A DNA stretch of 64,000 nt from an uncultured Clostridia bacterium. GTDB lineage: Bacteria; Bacillota; Clostridia; Lachnospirales; CAG-274. The stretch is taken from contig CANRIS010000002.1 of the NCBI GenBank assembly GCA_947630725.1, positions 186,001 through 250,000 of the forward strand, read 5' to 3'. Under the pieces are notes generated by a model, which was not told where the DNA came from, did no database searches, and saw only the letters and a program-made list of their open reading frames with translations. Shown piece by piece: positions 18,083 to 28,137 of the stretch. Each line of letters starts with the position of its first letter. Position 1 is the stretch's first letter. A program made the position numbers and the translations under genes.

Positions 18083-18619
18083 ATGGACAAAACAAATACA
18101 CAGGCAATTATAATAGACCTTCAGGAAAAGGCTCTTTCAGCCATTCCGAAGCAAGGCCGCCTCAGATCGGATATAAAAAAGCTCATAAAGGCTATGAATA
18201 TACTGAATATCCCCATAACAATGACTACCCACACGGCGGCGGATGACGGAGAGCCGCCCGAATGTATATCAAAGCTTGTAGGCTCCGCTCCCATTGACAA
18301 AAACACATTCTCCTGCGTTAAGTCAAAGGATATACTTCAGAAAATAACCGACACAAATCACAAAAATGTTATACTCTGCGGAATAGAGTCTCACATATGC
18401 GTATACCGCAGCGCAAAGGATCTGAAGGCCTGCGGATTTTCGCCCGTAGTGGTCTCCGACTGCATAGCATCGAGAAGAAAGTCCGACCACAAGGCGGCTA
18501 TGAGACTTTTTGCGGAGTCGAAAATACCTACGCCCACACTTGAAATGCTTGTTTTTCTTTTGTTGGAGGGTACGTTCTGTCCCGAATTCAAGGAGCTTAT
18601 GAAAATACTGAGGACATAA
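18083..18619 (+). CDS. Isochorismatase-family hydrolase
   Basis: 178 residues. Cysteine hydrolase fold with the expected triad: Asp in AIIIDLQE (residue about 12), Lys in the SCVKSKD region (about 85), and Cys in LCGIESHICVY (about 110). The family includes isochorismatases, nicotinamidases and ureido-hydrolases; sequence alone does not fix the substrate. It resembles the short YcaC-like group. I start at the ATG at 18083, with AAGGAG 8 nt upstream. A strong terminator follows. Confidence 0.88.
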   Translation: MDKTNTQAIIIDLQEKALSAIPKQGRLRSDIKKLIKAMNILNIPITMTTHTAADDGEPPECISKLVGSAPIDKNTFSCVKSKDILQKITDTNHKNVILCGIESHICVYRSAKDLKACGFSPVVVSDCIASRRKSDHKAAMRLFAESKIPTPTLEMLVFLLLEGTFCPEFKELMKILRT

Positions 18620-18651
18620 AAAAGGAATAACAAAATAACGTAATAAATGTG

Positions 18652-18689
18652 AGAAGTCCCGACTTTGGGAGAAATCGGGACTTCTTTTT
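18652..18689 (+). terminator. Terminator after isochorismatase gene
   Basis: Stem AGAAGTCCCGA (18652-18662) with TCGGGACTTCT (18675-18685), 12-nt loop, then a T-run. Confidence 0.85.
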
Positions 18690-18745
18690 AAAATGTTAAG
18701 GAGATGAATTATATAATAATACGGCAATGTATCAAAGCCGCCGTA

Positions 18746-20227
18746 TTATTCATTTTTATTGTCGGCTCTTTTGTTTTTAAGATACCTGTCGCATTCGGCG
18801 GCAGCCTCTCTGCCCTCGTGAATAGCCCATACCACAAGAGACTGACCTCTTCTCATATCTCCTGCGGAGAAAATGCCGTTGAGGTTTGTCGAATATCCTC
18901 CCTGCGGAGTGAGGACATTGGTTCTTGCATCGGTTTTCAGGCCAATTTCCTTTATGATGTGCTGTTCGGGGCCTGCAAAGCCCATAGCGATGAGCAAAAG
19001 CTGACAAGGCAGAACCTTTTCGGTGCCCTTTATTTTTACGGGAGTCATTCTGCCGTTTTCATTCACCCACTGAACCTTTGAGGTATGAACCTCGCATATG
19101 TTTCCGTAGGCGTCTCCCACAAGCTTTGACGCAGTTGTGAGATATGTTCTCGGATCTCTGCCGAACAGATAGACAGACTCCTCCTGACCATAATCCACCT
19201 TTTTTATTCTGGGCCACTGAGGCCAGGGGTTTTCGTCACGTCTTTCAACTGTCAGCTCAGGCATTATTTCAAGCTGAGTAACGCTTCTGCAGCCGTGTCT
19301 TATGGCTGTGCCTACACAGTCTGTGCCCGTGTCTCCTCCGCCGATTATTACGACATCCTTGTCCTTTGCCGATATATAGTTTCCGTCCTCAAAATTCGAG
19401 TCCAGAAGGCTCTTTGTGTTTCTCGAAAGAAAGTCCACGGCAAAATATATGCCGTTAAGATCTCTGCCCTCTATCTTAAGATCTCTCGGCAGAGTGGCTC
19501 CGCAGCAGAAAACGGTTGCGTCAAACTCGCCGACAAGCTTTTCTGCCGAATAGTCCTTGCCTATTTCGGTATTTGTCCTGAATTCTATTCCCTCTTCTTT
19601 AAGTATGCCGACCCTTCTTTCGACTATATCCTTGCCAAGCTTCATATTGGGTATGCCGTACATAAGAAGTCCGCCGGGGCGATCGGCTCTTTCAAACACG
19701 GTTACGCTGTGTCCGAGCTGATTGAGCATATGAGCGCAGGAAAGACCCGAAGGCCCCGAGCCCACAACGGCAACGGTTTTGCCCGTTCTCTTTTTCGGCA
19801 CACGGGGTACGACCTTTCCATGTTCAAACATTTTGTCGATTATATGGACTTCTATATTCTTGACCGTTACGGCAGGCTCGTGCATTCCCAATGTACAGCT
19901 TCCCTCGCAGAGAGCAGGACAGACCCTGCCTGTAAATTCGGGAAAAGGACTTGTGAGGGACAGCCTTTTGTATGCCTCCTCATAATTTCCTCTGTATACA
20001 AGATCGTTCCATTCGGGAATAAGGTTTCCCAAGGGGCAGCCGCCCACAACGGGGTCGCCTGTATGACAGAAGGGTATACCGCAGTTCATACATCTTGCGC
20101 CCTGTTTTCTGAGCTGCTTTTCGTCAAAATGGGTATGGAAGGGCTGCCAGTCCTTTATTCTTTCCTCTGCCTTTCTGTCCGGAGGAAGCTCTCTTTTATA
20201 TTCTAAAAATCCTGTTGGTTTTCCCAT
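18746..20227 (-). CDS. gltD: Glutamate synthase small (beta) subunit
   Basis: 493 residues. FAD and NAD(P)H-binding subunit that passes electrons to GltB for glutamate formation. An N-terminal Cys-rich Fe-S segment (CMNCGIPFC, then GGCPLGNLIPEWND, about residues 38-70) precedes the FAD site (VAVVGSGPSGLSCA) and the NADP site (VVIIGGGDTGTDC). I start at the ATG at 20227: gltB stops 1 nt before it, and AAAGGAG inside the gltB end serves as ribosome site. The pair is therefore translationally coupled. Confidence 0.96.
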   Translation of the reverse strand: MGKPTGFLEYKRELPPDRKAEERIKDWQPFHTHFDEKQLRKQGARCMNCGIPFCHTGDPVVGGCPLGNLIPEWNDLVYRGNYEEAYKRLSLTSPFPEFTGRVCPALCEGSCTLGMHEPAVTVKNIEVHIIDKMFEHGKVVPRVPKKRTGKTVAVVGSGPSGLSCAHMLNQLGHSVTVFERADRPGGLLMYGIPNMKLGKDIVERRVGILKEEGIEFRTNTEIGKDYSAEKLVGEFDATVFCCGATLPRDLKIEGRDLNGIYFAVDFLSRNTKSLLDSNFEDGNYISAKDKDVVIIGGGDTGTDCVGTAIRHGCRSVTQLEIMPELTVERRDENPWPQWPRIKKVDYGQEESVYLFGRDPRTYLTTASKLVGDAYGNICEVHTSKVQWVNENGRMTPVKIKGTEKVLPCQLLLIAMGFAGPEQHIIKEIGLKTDARTNVLTPQGGYSTNLNGIFSAGDMRRGQSLVVWAIHEGREAAAECDRYLKNKRADNKNE

Positions 20228-20228
20228 A

Positions 20229-23200
20229 TCAAATAGCACTCCTTTCGGGCTGAATATACGCCGTTCCCGTGACTTCGGCAAAGGCCTTCATTTTGGATTC
20301 GTCGTCTGTCATTCCCATTTCTTTGCATTTCTTTATTTCCGTCATTACTTCCTTGTAAGTCTCGGGAATAACTTTTATGAAATTTTCAACTTCAACATCC
20401 CAGTTGTCAAGGAGAAATTTTGCTCTCTTGCTTTGGGTATATTTAAGGTGGTTTTCAAGCATCTGCTTAAGCTCCGCCCTGTCCTCGGCGCTTTCTACCT
20501 TTTCGAGCAGCACAAGACCCTTGTTGCAGCGTTTTTCAAAATCGCCGCCATAGTTGTATACATATGCCACTCCTCCCGACATTCCTGCGCCGAAGTTTTC
20601 GCCTGTCTTGCCGAGTACGGCGACCTTGCCTCCCGTCATATATTCGCAGCCGTGCTGACCCACGCCCTCAATAACGGCGGTAATGCCCGAATTTCTCACG
20701 CAGAATCTTTCTCCTGCGGTGCCGTTTATATAGGCTTCGCCCCGTGTCGCTCCATAGAACGCCACGTTTCCTATAATTACGTTTTCGGATGCCTCAAATC
20801 TTGAATCTTCGGGAGGCACAACGATTATTTTTCCACCCGAAAGACCTTTTCCTATATAGTCGTTTGAGTCGCCCACAAGCTTCATTGTTACGCCGTGGGT
20901 CTGGAACGCTCCGAAGGACTGACCTGCCGAGCCTTCAAATGTAAGATTTATGGTATCCTCGGGCAGACCCTTTGCGCCGTATTTCTTGGTTATTTCGCCC
21001 GAGAGGATCGTTCCCACCACTCTGTTTATGTTCGTTATCTTAAGAGATGCGTTTATCTTCTTCTTGCTTTTTATTGCGGGATCGCAGAGTCTTACAAGGG
21101 CGTTTACGTCAATCGACTTTTCAAGACCGTGATCCTGCTTTAATGTGCAGTATCTCTCGTTGTCGTTGGAGCATATCTTTGGCTGATACAAAAGTCCCGT
21201 CAGATCTACGTTGGCGGCCTTCCAATAGTCTATTCTTGCAGGCACAAGCTTTTCAACGTGTCCTATAAGGTCGTTGACAGTCTTTACGCCTATCTTTGCC
21301 ATCCACTCTCTGAGATCCTGGGCTATAAACTTCATAAAGTTCATTACATATTCGGGTTTTCCGCAGAATTTTGCCCTGAGCTTGGGGTTCTGCGTAGCCA
21401 CGCCGACAGGACAGGTATCGAGATTGCAGACTCTCATCATTACACAGCCCATAGCAATAAGCGGGCCCGTTGCAAAGCCAAATTCCTCTGCGCCAAGCAG
21501 AGCCGCCACAAGAACGTCACGGCCTGTAAGGAGCTTTCCGTCGGTTTCTATGGTTACTCTGTTTCTCAGGTTGTTCATAAGCAGAGCCTGATGGGTCTCG
21601 GCAACTCCAAGCTCCCACGGCAGACCCGTATGCCTTACGGAGGTTCTGGGAGCGGCTCCCGTACCTCCGTCATAGCCCGACACCAAAATAACGTCCGCAA
21701 GTCCCTTTGCCACGCCTACCGCAACAGTGCCTACGCCTGCCTCCGAAACAAGCTTGACGGATATTCTCGCGTCTCTGTTGGCGTTTTTAAGGTCGTGAAT
21801 AAGCTGCGCAAGATCCTCTATGGAATAAATATCGTGATGAGGCGGTGGAGAAATAAGCGACACGCCGGGAGTGGAATTTCTGGCTTTGGCTATCCACGGA
21901 TAGACCTTCTTTCCCGGGAGGTGTCCTCCCTCGCCGGGCTTTGCGCCCTGAGCCATTTTTATCTGTATTTCGACTGCATTACGGAGATAGTTTATAGTCA
22001 CTCCGAAACGTCCCGAAGCCACCTGCTTTATGGCGGAGCTTCTTGAATCGCCGTTTGCATCGGGTATATATCTTTCGGGTCTTTCGCCGCCCTCGCCCGA
22101 GTTGGACTTTCCGCCAAGTCTGTTCATGGCGATAGCCATACACTCGTGAGCCTCCTGACTTATGGAGCCGTAGGACATAGCGCCCGTCTTGAATCTCTTG
22201 ACTATGGATTCAACAGGCTCTACCTGATCAATGTTTATGGGTTTGTCGTTGAGCCTTATGTTCAGCAGACTTCTTATTGTGGAGAGCTGCCCCGACCTGT
22301 CGTTCATTTCGGCGGCAAACTCCTTATACAGCTTATAGTTTCCCGTTCTTACTGCCATTTGGAGCTTATATACCGAACGGGGGTTGAACATATGATATTC
22401 CTGTCCGTGCTTCCACTTATATTCTCCTCCGGCTTCAAGGGCGAGATCCTTTGTGATGGGGTCGAAAGCCTTGCTGTGACGTATGGTGGTCTCTTTTTCG
22501 ACCTCCTTTATCCTCATTCCGCCTATTCTGGAAACTGTACCCGTAAAATACTTGCTTATAAGCTCCTCGCCAAGTCCGAGAGCCTCGAATATCTGCGCTC
22601 CCTGATATGACTGTATGGTGGATATGCCCATTTTGGACATTATCTTGACTATGCCCTTTGTGACTATGCTTCTGTAAAGCGCCTCAGATTCTTCGGGCTT
22701 TTTGTCGGTGTAGCCCTGTTTATACATATCCCTGAGAGTTTCGTATGCAAGATAAGGGTCTATGCCGTTTGCGCCGTAGCCCACAAGCACGGCGAAATGA
22801 TGTACTTCTCTCGGCTCTCCCGTTTCCAGAATAATGGAGACCTTCATTCTCATTCCCGTTTCGATGAGATGATGATGAAGTCCCGATACTGCCAGCAGAG
22901 CAGGTACAGCAACCTTATCCCTTGCGATGCCCTTGTCCGAAAGTATTATTATGTTGTATCCGTTCTTCACAGCAAGGTCGGCTGCGGCGAATATCTCGTT
23001 TATTGCCGTGGAAAGCCCCTTTTCTCCGTTGCTTTTATAGAACATAGGTATTGTTATGGATTTAAAGCTGTCGTTGTCAAGCCCCTTGAGCCTTGCTGTT
23101 TCTTCGTCCGTAAGTATGGGAGTGCTGCTCCTTATTCTGCGGCAGTTTGTTTCATCGGGTTCAAGCAGATTGCCCTCTCCGCCGAAATAGCAGTTGGAGC

Positions 23201-24944
23201 TTGTGACTATCTGCTCTCTTATGGCATCGATCGGGGGGTTTGTTACCTGAGCAAAAAGCTGCTTGAAATAATTGTATAAAAGCTGCGGCCTTTTTGAAAG
23301 CACCGCCAGGGGAGCGTCAAAGCCCATAGACGTTATGGGGTCGTCTCCCTTGTCCATCATAGCTTTGAGCGTCAGGTCTATGTCCTCCCATGTATAGCCG
23401 AAAGCCTTCTGCCTTGTCAGAAGAGGCAGCTTTTCGTCAAATATATTTTTCTTTCCGTCAAAGGGTCTTGCGATCTCTTCCAGAGCTCTGGTGCTTACTT
23501 CACCCATATGCTCCTCTGAATATTTTTCTCTGAGGCTGTCAAAAAATTCGTTTACGGTGAAGGGAGCCTCTCTGTCGGCCTTAAGCTCGTCAAGCTCCAC
23601 AAGATTTTCATCGAGCCATTTTTCATAGGGCTTTTCGGTAACAACGCTTATTTTGATCTCCTCATCGTCTATAATTCTCTTTGCCTCGGTGTCTATAAGA
23701 AGCATTTTTCCGGGGCGGAGCCTGTCTTTCTTTATGATATGCTTTCCGGGTATTTCGACAACGCCCACCTCTGACGACAGCACTACCATACCATCGTCCG
23801 TCACATAATATCTGGCAGGTCTCAGACCGTTTCGGTCAAGGGTAGCCCCAACGACAATACCGTCCGTAAATCCTATGGCTGCGGGGCCGTCCCAAGGCTC
23901 TATCATAGTCGAATTATATTCATAAAAGGCTCTTTTGGCCTTGTCCATATTGTCGGCATTCTCCCAGGGCTCAGGCACTACCGTCATAATGGCTTGGGGC
24001 AGAGAATATCCCGACAGATACAAAAGCTGCATATAGTTGTCGAGCATAGCCGAGTCAGAGCCGTCCTCGTTTACGGCGGGAAATACCTTTTCAAGATCCC
24101 TGCCGAAAACCTTTGACGAATACATTCCCTCTCTCGCCTTTGACCAGTTTATGTTTCCTCTTATGGTATTTATTTCGCCGTTGTGCATTATAAAGCGGTT
24201 AGGATGCGCTCTCTCCCAGCTGGGAAAGGTGTTTGTCGAAAATCTTGAATGTACCATGGCGATAGCCGACTTCATATCGAGATCCATAAGATCCAGATAA
24301 AAACGGCTTACCTGAGATGGCGTCAGCATACCCTTATAAACAACCGTTCTCGATGAGAGCGAGGCAAAATAAAAATAGCTGTCGCCGCCCTTGCAGTATC
24401 TTATTTCTCTTTCTGCTCTTTTGAGTATGACAAAAAGCTTTCTTTCAAAGTCAATGCCTGCGTTTACATCGGAGCCCCTTTCAATAAATACCTGTACTAT
24501 GTCGGGCATATTTTCCATCGCCGTAACGCCTATGCAGTCGCAATAGCAGGGTACCTCTCTTACTCCCAGAAACTTCTGTCCTTCTTCAAGGATTATGTTT
24601 TTAAGAAGTCCGAGGCTCTTTGCCTTTGTCTCGACATCGGGAGACAAAAACAGCATACCTACGCCATAATCGCCTTTTTCGGGAAGCTTTATGCCCTCGT
24701 TTTCGCAGACCTTTTTCATAAAGCCGTGAGGTATCTGAAGGAGTATGCCTGCGCCGTCTCCCGAATCGGGATCGGAGCCGAGACCCCCTCTGTGCTTCAG
24801 GTTTTCAAGTATTTTGACAGCGTCCGTAACAAGCTGATGGGATATTTCGCCGTTGATGTTGGCGATAAACCCTATGCCGCAGCTGTCATGCTCAAACCGG
24901 GGATCGTACAATCCCTGTTTTTTTGGTAAACCACTGTAGTTCAA
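20229..24944 (-). CDS. gltB: Glutamate synthase large (alpha) subunit
   Basis: 1571 residues. Domains in order: a class II glutaminase exposing Cys22 (HDSCGIGF) after a 21-residue propeptide; a central domain; the FMN-binding synthase domain (GYDGGTGAAPRTS); a 3Fe-4S site with three cysteines (CVMMRVCNLDTCPVG); and the C-terminal beta-helix. Converts Gln and 2-oxoglutarate to two Glu, using electrons from GltD. The start is TTG at 24944: AAGGAGGG lies 7 nt upstream, and this gives the normal propeptide length. The open frame continues 53 codons upstream, but that stretch is Lys/Phe-rich and unlike the family. Confidence 0.95.
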   Translation of the reverse strand: MNYSGLPKKQGLYDPRFEHDSCGIGFIANINGEISHQLVTDAVKILENLKHRGGLGSDPDSGDGAGILLQIPHGFMKKVCENEGIKLPEKGDYGVGMLFLSPDVETKAKSLGLLKNIILEEGQKFLGVREVPCYCDCIGVTAMENMPDIVQVFIERGSDVNAGIDFERKLFVILKRAEREIRYCKGGDSYFYFASLSSRTVVYKGMLTPSQVSRFYLDLMDLDMKSAIAMVHSRFSTNTFPSWERAHPNRFIMHNGEINTIRGNINWSKAREGMYSSKVFGRDLEKVFPAVNEDGSDSAMLDNYMQLLYLSGYSLPQAIMTVVPEPWENADNMDKAKRAFYEYNSTMIEPWDGPAAIGFTDGIVVGATLDRNGLRPARYYVTDDGMVVLSSEVGVVEIPGKHIIKKDRLRPGKMLLIDTEAKRIIDDEEIKISVVTEKPYEKWLDENLVELDELKADREAPFTVNEFFDSLREKYSEEHMGEVSTRALEEIARPFDGKKNIFDEKLPLLTRQKAFGYTWEDIDLTLKAMMDKGDDPITSMGFDAPLAVLSKRPQLLYNYFKQLFAQVTNPPIDAIREQIVTSSNCYFGGEGNLLEPDETNCRRIRSSTPILTDEETARLKGLDNDSFKSITIPMFYKSNGEKGLSTAINEIFAAADLAVKNGYNIIILSDKGIARDKVAVPALLAVSGLHHHLIETGMRMKVSIILETGEPREVHHFAVLVGYGANGIDPYLAYETLRDMYKQGYTDKKPEESEALYRSIVTKGIVKIMSKMGISTIQSYQGAQIFEALGLGEELISKYFTGTVSRIGGMRIKEVEKETTIRHSKAFDPITKDLALEAGGEYKWKHGQEYHMFNPRSVYKLQMAVRTGNYKLYKEFAAEMNDRSGQLSTIRSLLNIRLNDKPINIDQVEPVESIVKRFKTGAMSYGSISQEAHECMAIAMNRLGGKSNSGEGGERPERYIPDANGDSRSSAIKQVASGRFGVTINYLRNAVEIQIKMAQGAKPGEGGHLPGKKVYPWIAKARNSTPGVSLISPPPHHDIYSIEDLAQLIHDLKNANRDARISVKLVSEAGVGTVAVGVAKGLADVILVSGYDGGTGAAPRTSVRHTGLPWELGVAETHQALLMNNLRNRVTIETDGKLLTGRDVLVAALLGAEEFGFATGPLIAMGCVMMRVCNLDTCPVGVATQNPKLRAKFCGKPEYVMNFMKFIAQDLREWMAKIGVKTVNDLIGHVEKLVPARIDYWKAANVDLTGLLYQPKICSNDNERYCTLKQDHGLEKSIDVNALVRLCDPAIKSKKKINASLKITNINRVVGTILSGEITKKYGAKGLPEDTINLTFEGSAGQSFGAFQTHGVTMKLVGDSNDYIGKGLSGGKIIVVPPEDSRFEASENVIIGNVAFYGATRGEAYINGTAGERFCVRNSGITAVIEGVGQHGCEYMTGGKVAVLGKTGENFGAGMSGGVAYVYNYGGDFEKRCNKGLVLLEKVESAEDRAELKQMLENHLKYTQSKRAKFLLDNWDVEVENFIKVIPETYKEVMTEIKKCKEMGMTDDESKMKAFAEVTGTAYIQPERSAI

Positions 24945-25270
24945 TATAATTCCCTCCTTAAATATTTCTGCGGAAAATTTTTTAAAAAATCCTCCGAAAA
25001 ATCCTTTTTTATATACGTTCCGATATGTCGGCTCAGGCGCCGAAATCGGTTTTGTGTGACGCCGACAACGCCCTTTCTCTCCCAAAAATAAAAAAAGAGA
25101 CATTGAACCTCAATGTCCCTTTTGACCAAAGGCGTATTTCCGTACGTCTTTGTCTATTCTACTCCCTATCCGAAAAAAAATCAAGCCCCTTTTTTTATTT
25201 TTTTTAACTTTTTTTGCGGAGATCTCTCTATACTCCTATCGTATACCCGTATGCCTGTATATATCGGATT
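24945..25270. other. Leader region of gltB
   Basis: About 325 bp between the amidase stop and the gltB start, AT-rich on the distal side. It holds a terminator hairpin at 25092-25121. The minus strand between that hairpin and gltB is T-rich and C-poor, without a recognisable riboswitch. A promoter is expected here but no clear consensus was found. Confidence 0.5.
25092..25121 (-). terminator. Terminator between amidase and gltB
   Basis: Hairpin GACATTGA/TCAATGTC (25099-25106 with 25110-25117). On the minus strand a T-run follows (positions 25091-25096 are A on the plus strand). It ends the amidase transcript, or attenuates read-through into gltB. Confidence 0.7.
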
Positions 25271-26140
25271 TCAGTTGTTTGCTTCGTTTTCGGACAAAAT
25301 GGCTTGTTTTTTTGTTCTTATGACAACGGTATTGTTTTCAAAATCTGCCGTAAAGCTGCCCAATATGTCCGAAAGCTCTCTCAGCCTTATATAGTTGTAC
25401 CCGTCTATATTGAGGGAATGAACTTTTTTAAGCTCTCCGTCCGCAATTACGGCAAGCTCCTCCGCCTTGTTCTTAAGGCTCGGAGTTTTTGTTTTTGCCT
25501 CATAGCCTACCTCAAAGCCAGCCCCTCTCAGATCCGAAAGAGCTATATAGTTTTTGTCGTTTTTGAGTATCCTGTCCACGGAAAAGCTTTTTCCGTTTAT
25601 TTCCATTTTTATTCTTTCGGTCACTTCATCGTCTCCCTTTGTCATTTCGTTTATTCTGATTTTAAAGCTGTTCCACCTTGCAGGCTCTTCCACAAAAGGA
25701 GCGGGACAGTTTTTGTGCGTAACGTCATAGTGACGTATAACATTTTCGGGAGGGATCTTATACCTGTTCATAAGATATGCCACAAGCCCCGCCGCCCTGT
25801 TGACTGTTTCTTCTTTAAAATAAAATTTCCCGTTTTTGTCTTTTTTTGAACACAACTCGACCCCGACAGAGTTTGTGTTGCGGCAGTCGCTGTGAAAATA
25901 CTTTCCGCTTGTGCCGCAGTGCCACGCTATATCCCCGTCCTCCACACACTGCCATATGCTCTTTTCGTCCACAAAATAGTGCGCTGAGGCTCCTCGGTAA
26001 ACGTCCTTGAAATATCGGGTGTTTGCATAGGCCGTATCTCCGTCATTTGCGGTATAGTGAACAACAATATATTTTATGCCCGCAGGCCTGCCCGAAGAAA
26101 AATTTTTAAGAGTAAGATTTTTGCGTACGGATATATTCAT
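25271..26140 (-). CDS. N-acetylmuramoyl-L-alanine amidase with stalk domain
   Basis: 289 residues. The N-terminal Amidase_2/PGRP domain (about 15-165) has zinc ligands visible in IVVHYTA, RHYDVTHKNCP and the middle SVGVELCS strand. A C-terminal copper-amine-oxidase-N-like wall-binding domain follows (about 180-285; repeats IALSDLRGAGF and IRLRELSDILG). There is no signal peptide, as in phage endolysins and some autolysins. I start at the ATG at 26140, after GGAGG with 8 nt spacing; the GTG 9 bp earlier overlaps the ribosome site. No other phage genes flank it, so it may be a domesticated endolysin or a mother-cell enzyme. Confidence 0.88.
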   Translation of the reverse strand: MNISVRKNLTLKNFSSGRPAGIKYIVVHYTANDGDTAYANTRYFKDVYRGASAHYFVDEKSIWQCVEDGDIAWHCGTSGKYFHSDCRNTNSVGVELCSKKDKNGKFYFKEETVNRAAGLVAYLMNRYKIPPENVIRHYDVTHKNCPAPFVEEPARWNSFKIRINEMTKGDDEVTERIKMEINGKSFSVDRILKNDKNYIALSDLRGAGFEVGYEAKTKTPSLKNKAEELAVIADGELKKVHSLNIDGYNYIRLRELSDILGSFTADFENNTVVIRTKKQAILSENEANN

Positions 26141-26261
26141 TTGCGTCACCCTCCTCAGACTTCTTTCATATATGAATTATATATGACTTTGCAGGCCATA
26201 TTGTGCCATACTAATTTCATCAAAATGCGCCGAAGCAGTCCTCCCGATGTGAATTTCGGTA

Positions 26262-26288
26262 CAAAAAAAGCGGCCGGTTCCGCTTTCT
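26262..26288 (-). terminator. Terminator after lepA
   Basis: On the minus strand AAAGCGG-AACCGG-CCGCTTT (26267-26286) is followed by a T-run. It ends the cdaA-cdaR-lepA operon. Confidence 0.8.
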
Positions 26289-26320
26289 CTGTATGATCTG
26301 TATAAACTGTAACAGTCGTT

Positions 26321-28135
26321 TTATTCGTCCTCAAGCTTAAGCACGCTCATAAACGCAGACTGAGGAACATCTACGCTGCCCACCTGACGCATTCGTTTTT
26401 TGCCCTCCTTCTGCTTTTCAAGCAGCTTTTTCTTTCTTGAAATATCGCCTCCGTAGCACTTGGCAAGCACGTCCTTTCTGTAGGCGCTGATGGTCTGCCT
26501 TGCTATTATCTTATTGCCTATGGCGGCCTGAAGGGGTATTTCAAACAGGTGTCTGGGTATCTCCTTTTTAAGCTTTTCGACTATCTTTCTTCCCCTGTCA
26601 ACTGCGCCGGATTCGTGTACGATAAAGGACAGAGCGTCTACGACTTCTCTGTTGACAAGAATATCAAGCTTGACAAGCTTTCCCGTTTCATATCCGTAAA
26701 GCTCATAGTCAAGAGACGCATAACCTCTTGTTCTGGACTTAAGAACGTCAAAGAAATCATATATTATTTCATTCAGCGGCAGACGATAGTGCAAAAGAGC
26801 CCTTGTGGTCTCGAGATATTCCATACTCTCATAGACTCCCCTTCTCTGCTGGCACAACTCCATAACCGTGCCTATATACTCGGTGGGAAGAATTATTTCG
26901 GCCTTGACCCACGGCTCCTCCATATGCTCTATAAGAGTCGGATCGGGAAAGTCCCCGGGGTTTGAAAGCTCTATTTTGGTGCCGTCCGTCATATAGATGT
27001 GATATATAACGCTCGGCGCAGTTGTAACAAGATCCAACGAATACTCCCTTTCGAGCCTTTCCTGTATTATTTCAAGATGGAGAAGTCCCAAAAAGCCGCA
27101 TCTGAAGCCAAAGCCCAGAGCCGCCGAGGTCTCCGCCTCAAAAACAAGAGCCGCGTCATTCAGCTTAAGCTTTTCGAGAGCGTCTCTCAGATCCTGATAT
27201 TTTGAGCCGTCCGCAGGAAAAATGCCGCAGTACACCATTGACTGTACAGTCTTATATCCCGGCAGAGGCTTGTCCACGGGGTCGTCAGCCAAAGTCACGG
27301 TATCGCCTATCCTCGTGTCCTTTACATTCTTTATGCTGGCGGTAAGATAGCCTACATCGCCTGCAAGCAGCTCGTCACAGGGAATAAACTGTCCCGGGCC
27401 GAAAAAGCCCACCTCAACAACGTCAAAGACCTTGTTTGTTGCCATAAAGCGTATTTTGTCCCCTTTTCTAAGCTTCCCGTCAAATATCCTCATAAATACG
27501 ATAACGCCCTTGTATGAGTCATAAACACTGTCGAAAATAAGCGCCGTAAGGGGTTTTTCTTCATCTCCATGGGGAGCAGGCAGAGCTTCGGTTATTTTTC
27601 TGAAAACCTCGTCAATATTTATATCGTTTTTTGCCGATATAAGAGGGGCGTTTTCGGTGTCAAGCCCGATTATATCCTCTATCTCCTGCTTTACCCTGTC
27701 CGGGTCGGCACTGGGAAGGTCTATCTTGTTTATGACGGGCAGAACCTCCAGATCGTTGTCAAGGGCAAGATATACGTTTGAAAGAGTCTGCGCCTCAACG
27801 CCCTGAGCCGCATCCACAATAAGAACGGCTCCGTCACAGGCGGCAAGGCTCCTTGATACCTCATAGTTAAAATCCACATGACCGGGCGTATCTATGAGAT
27901 TGAATATATATTCTCTGCCATCGTCCGCCTTGTATATCAGTCTTACGGCCTGGCTTTTTATGGTAATGCCTCTTTCCCTTTCAAGCTCCATATTGTCGAG
28001 AACCTGCTCCTGCATCTCTCTTTCGGTAAGAAGTCCGCATTTTTGTATAAGTCTGTCGGCAAGGGTGCTTTTGCCGTGGTCTATATGCGCTATTATGCTG
28101 AAATTTCTGATATATTTTTGTCTTTCAGATGACAT
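26321..28135 (-). CDS. lepA: Elongation factor 4 (back-translocating GTPase)
   Basis: 604 residues, the normal length. G-domain motifs: [10 protein letters not shown] (G1), the ERGITIKS switch, DTPGHVDF (G3), NKIDLP (G4). The LepA-specific C-terminal domain ends with [15 protein letters not shown] and AFMSVLKL. It acts on stalled or mistranslocated ribosomes. The ATG at 28135 has GGAGG 6 nt upstream. Only 2 bp separate it from cdaR, so it ends the cdaA operon; glmM, the common third gene, is absent. Confidence 0.97.
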   Translation of the reverse strand: MSSERQKYIRNFSIIAHIDHGKSTLADRLIQKCGLLTEREMQEQVLDNMELERERGITIKSQAVRLIYKADDGREYIFNLIDTPGHVDFNYEVSRSLAACDGAVLIVDAAQGVEAQTLSNVYLALDNDLEVLPVINKIDLPSADPDRVKQEIEDIIGLDTENAPLISAKNDINIDEVFRKITEALPAPHGDEEKPLTALIFDSVYDSYKGVIVFMRIFDGKLRKGDKIRFMATNKVFDVVEVGFFGPGQFIPCDELLAGDVGYLTASIKNVKDTRIGDTVTLADDPVDKPLPGYKTVQSMVYCGIFPADGSKYQDLRDALEKLKLNDAALVFEAETSAALGFGFRCGFLGLLHLEIIQERLEREYSLDLVTTAPSVIYHIYMTDGTKIELSNPGDFPDPTLIEHMEEPWVKAEIILPTEYIGTVMELCQQRRGVYESMEYLETTRALLHYRLPLNEIIYDFFDVLKSRTRGYASLDYELYGYETGKLVKLDILVNREVVDALSFIVHESGAVDRGRKIVEKLKKEIPRHLFEIPLQAAIGNKIIARQTISAYRKDVLAKCYGGDISRKKKLLEKQKEGKKRMRQVGSVDVPQSAFMSVLKLEDE

Positions 28136-28137
28136 TT

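Noticed and set aside
19295..20206. 303-codon open frame antisense to gltD
   Set aside because: Opposite a clearly conserved gene and without coding features.
24945..25103. 53-codon N-terminal extension of gltB
   Set aside because: Its ATG has no ribosome site. The TTG at 24944 has AAGGAGGG and gives the normal propeptide before the catalytic Cys.
25271..26140. Amidase gene as evidence of a prophage
   Set aside because: No holin, tail, capsid, integrase or att-like repeat around it; neighbours are housekeeping genes.
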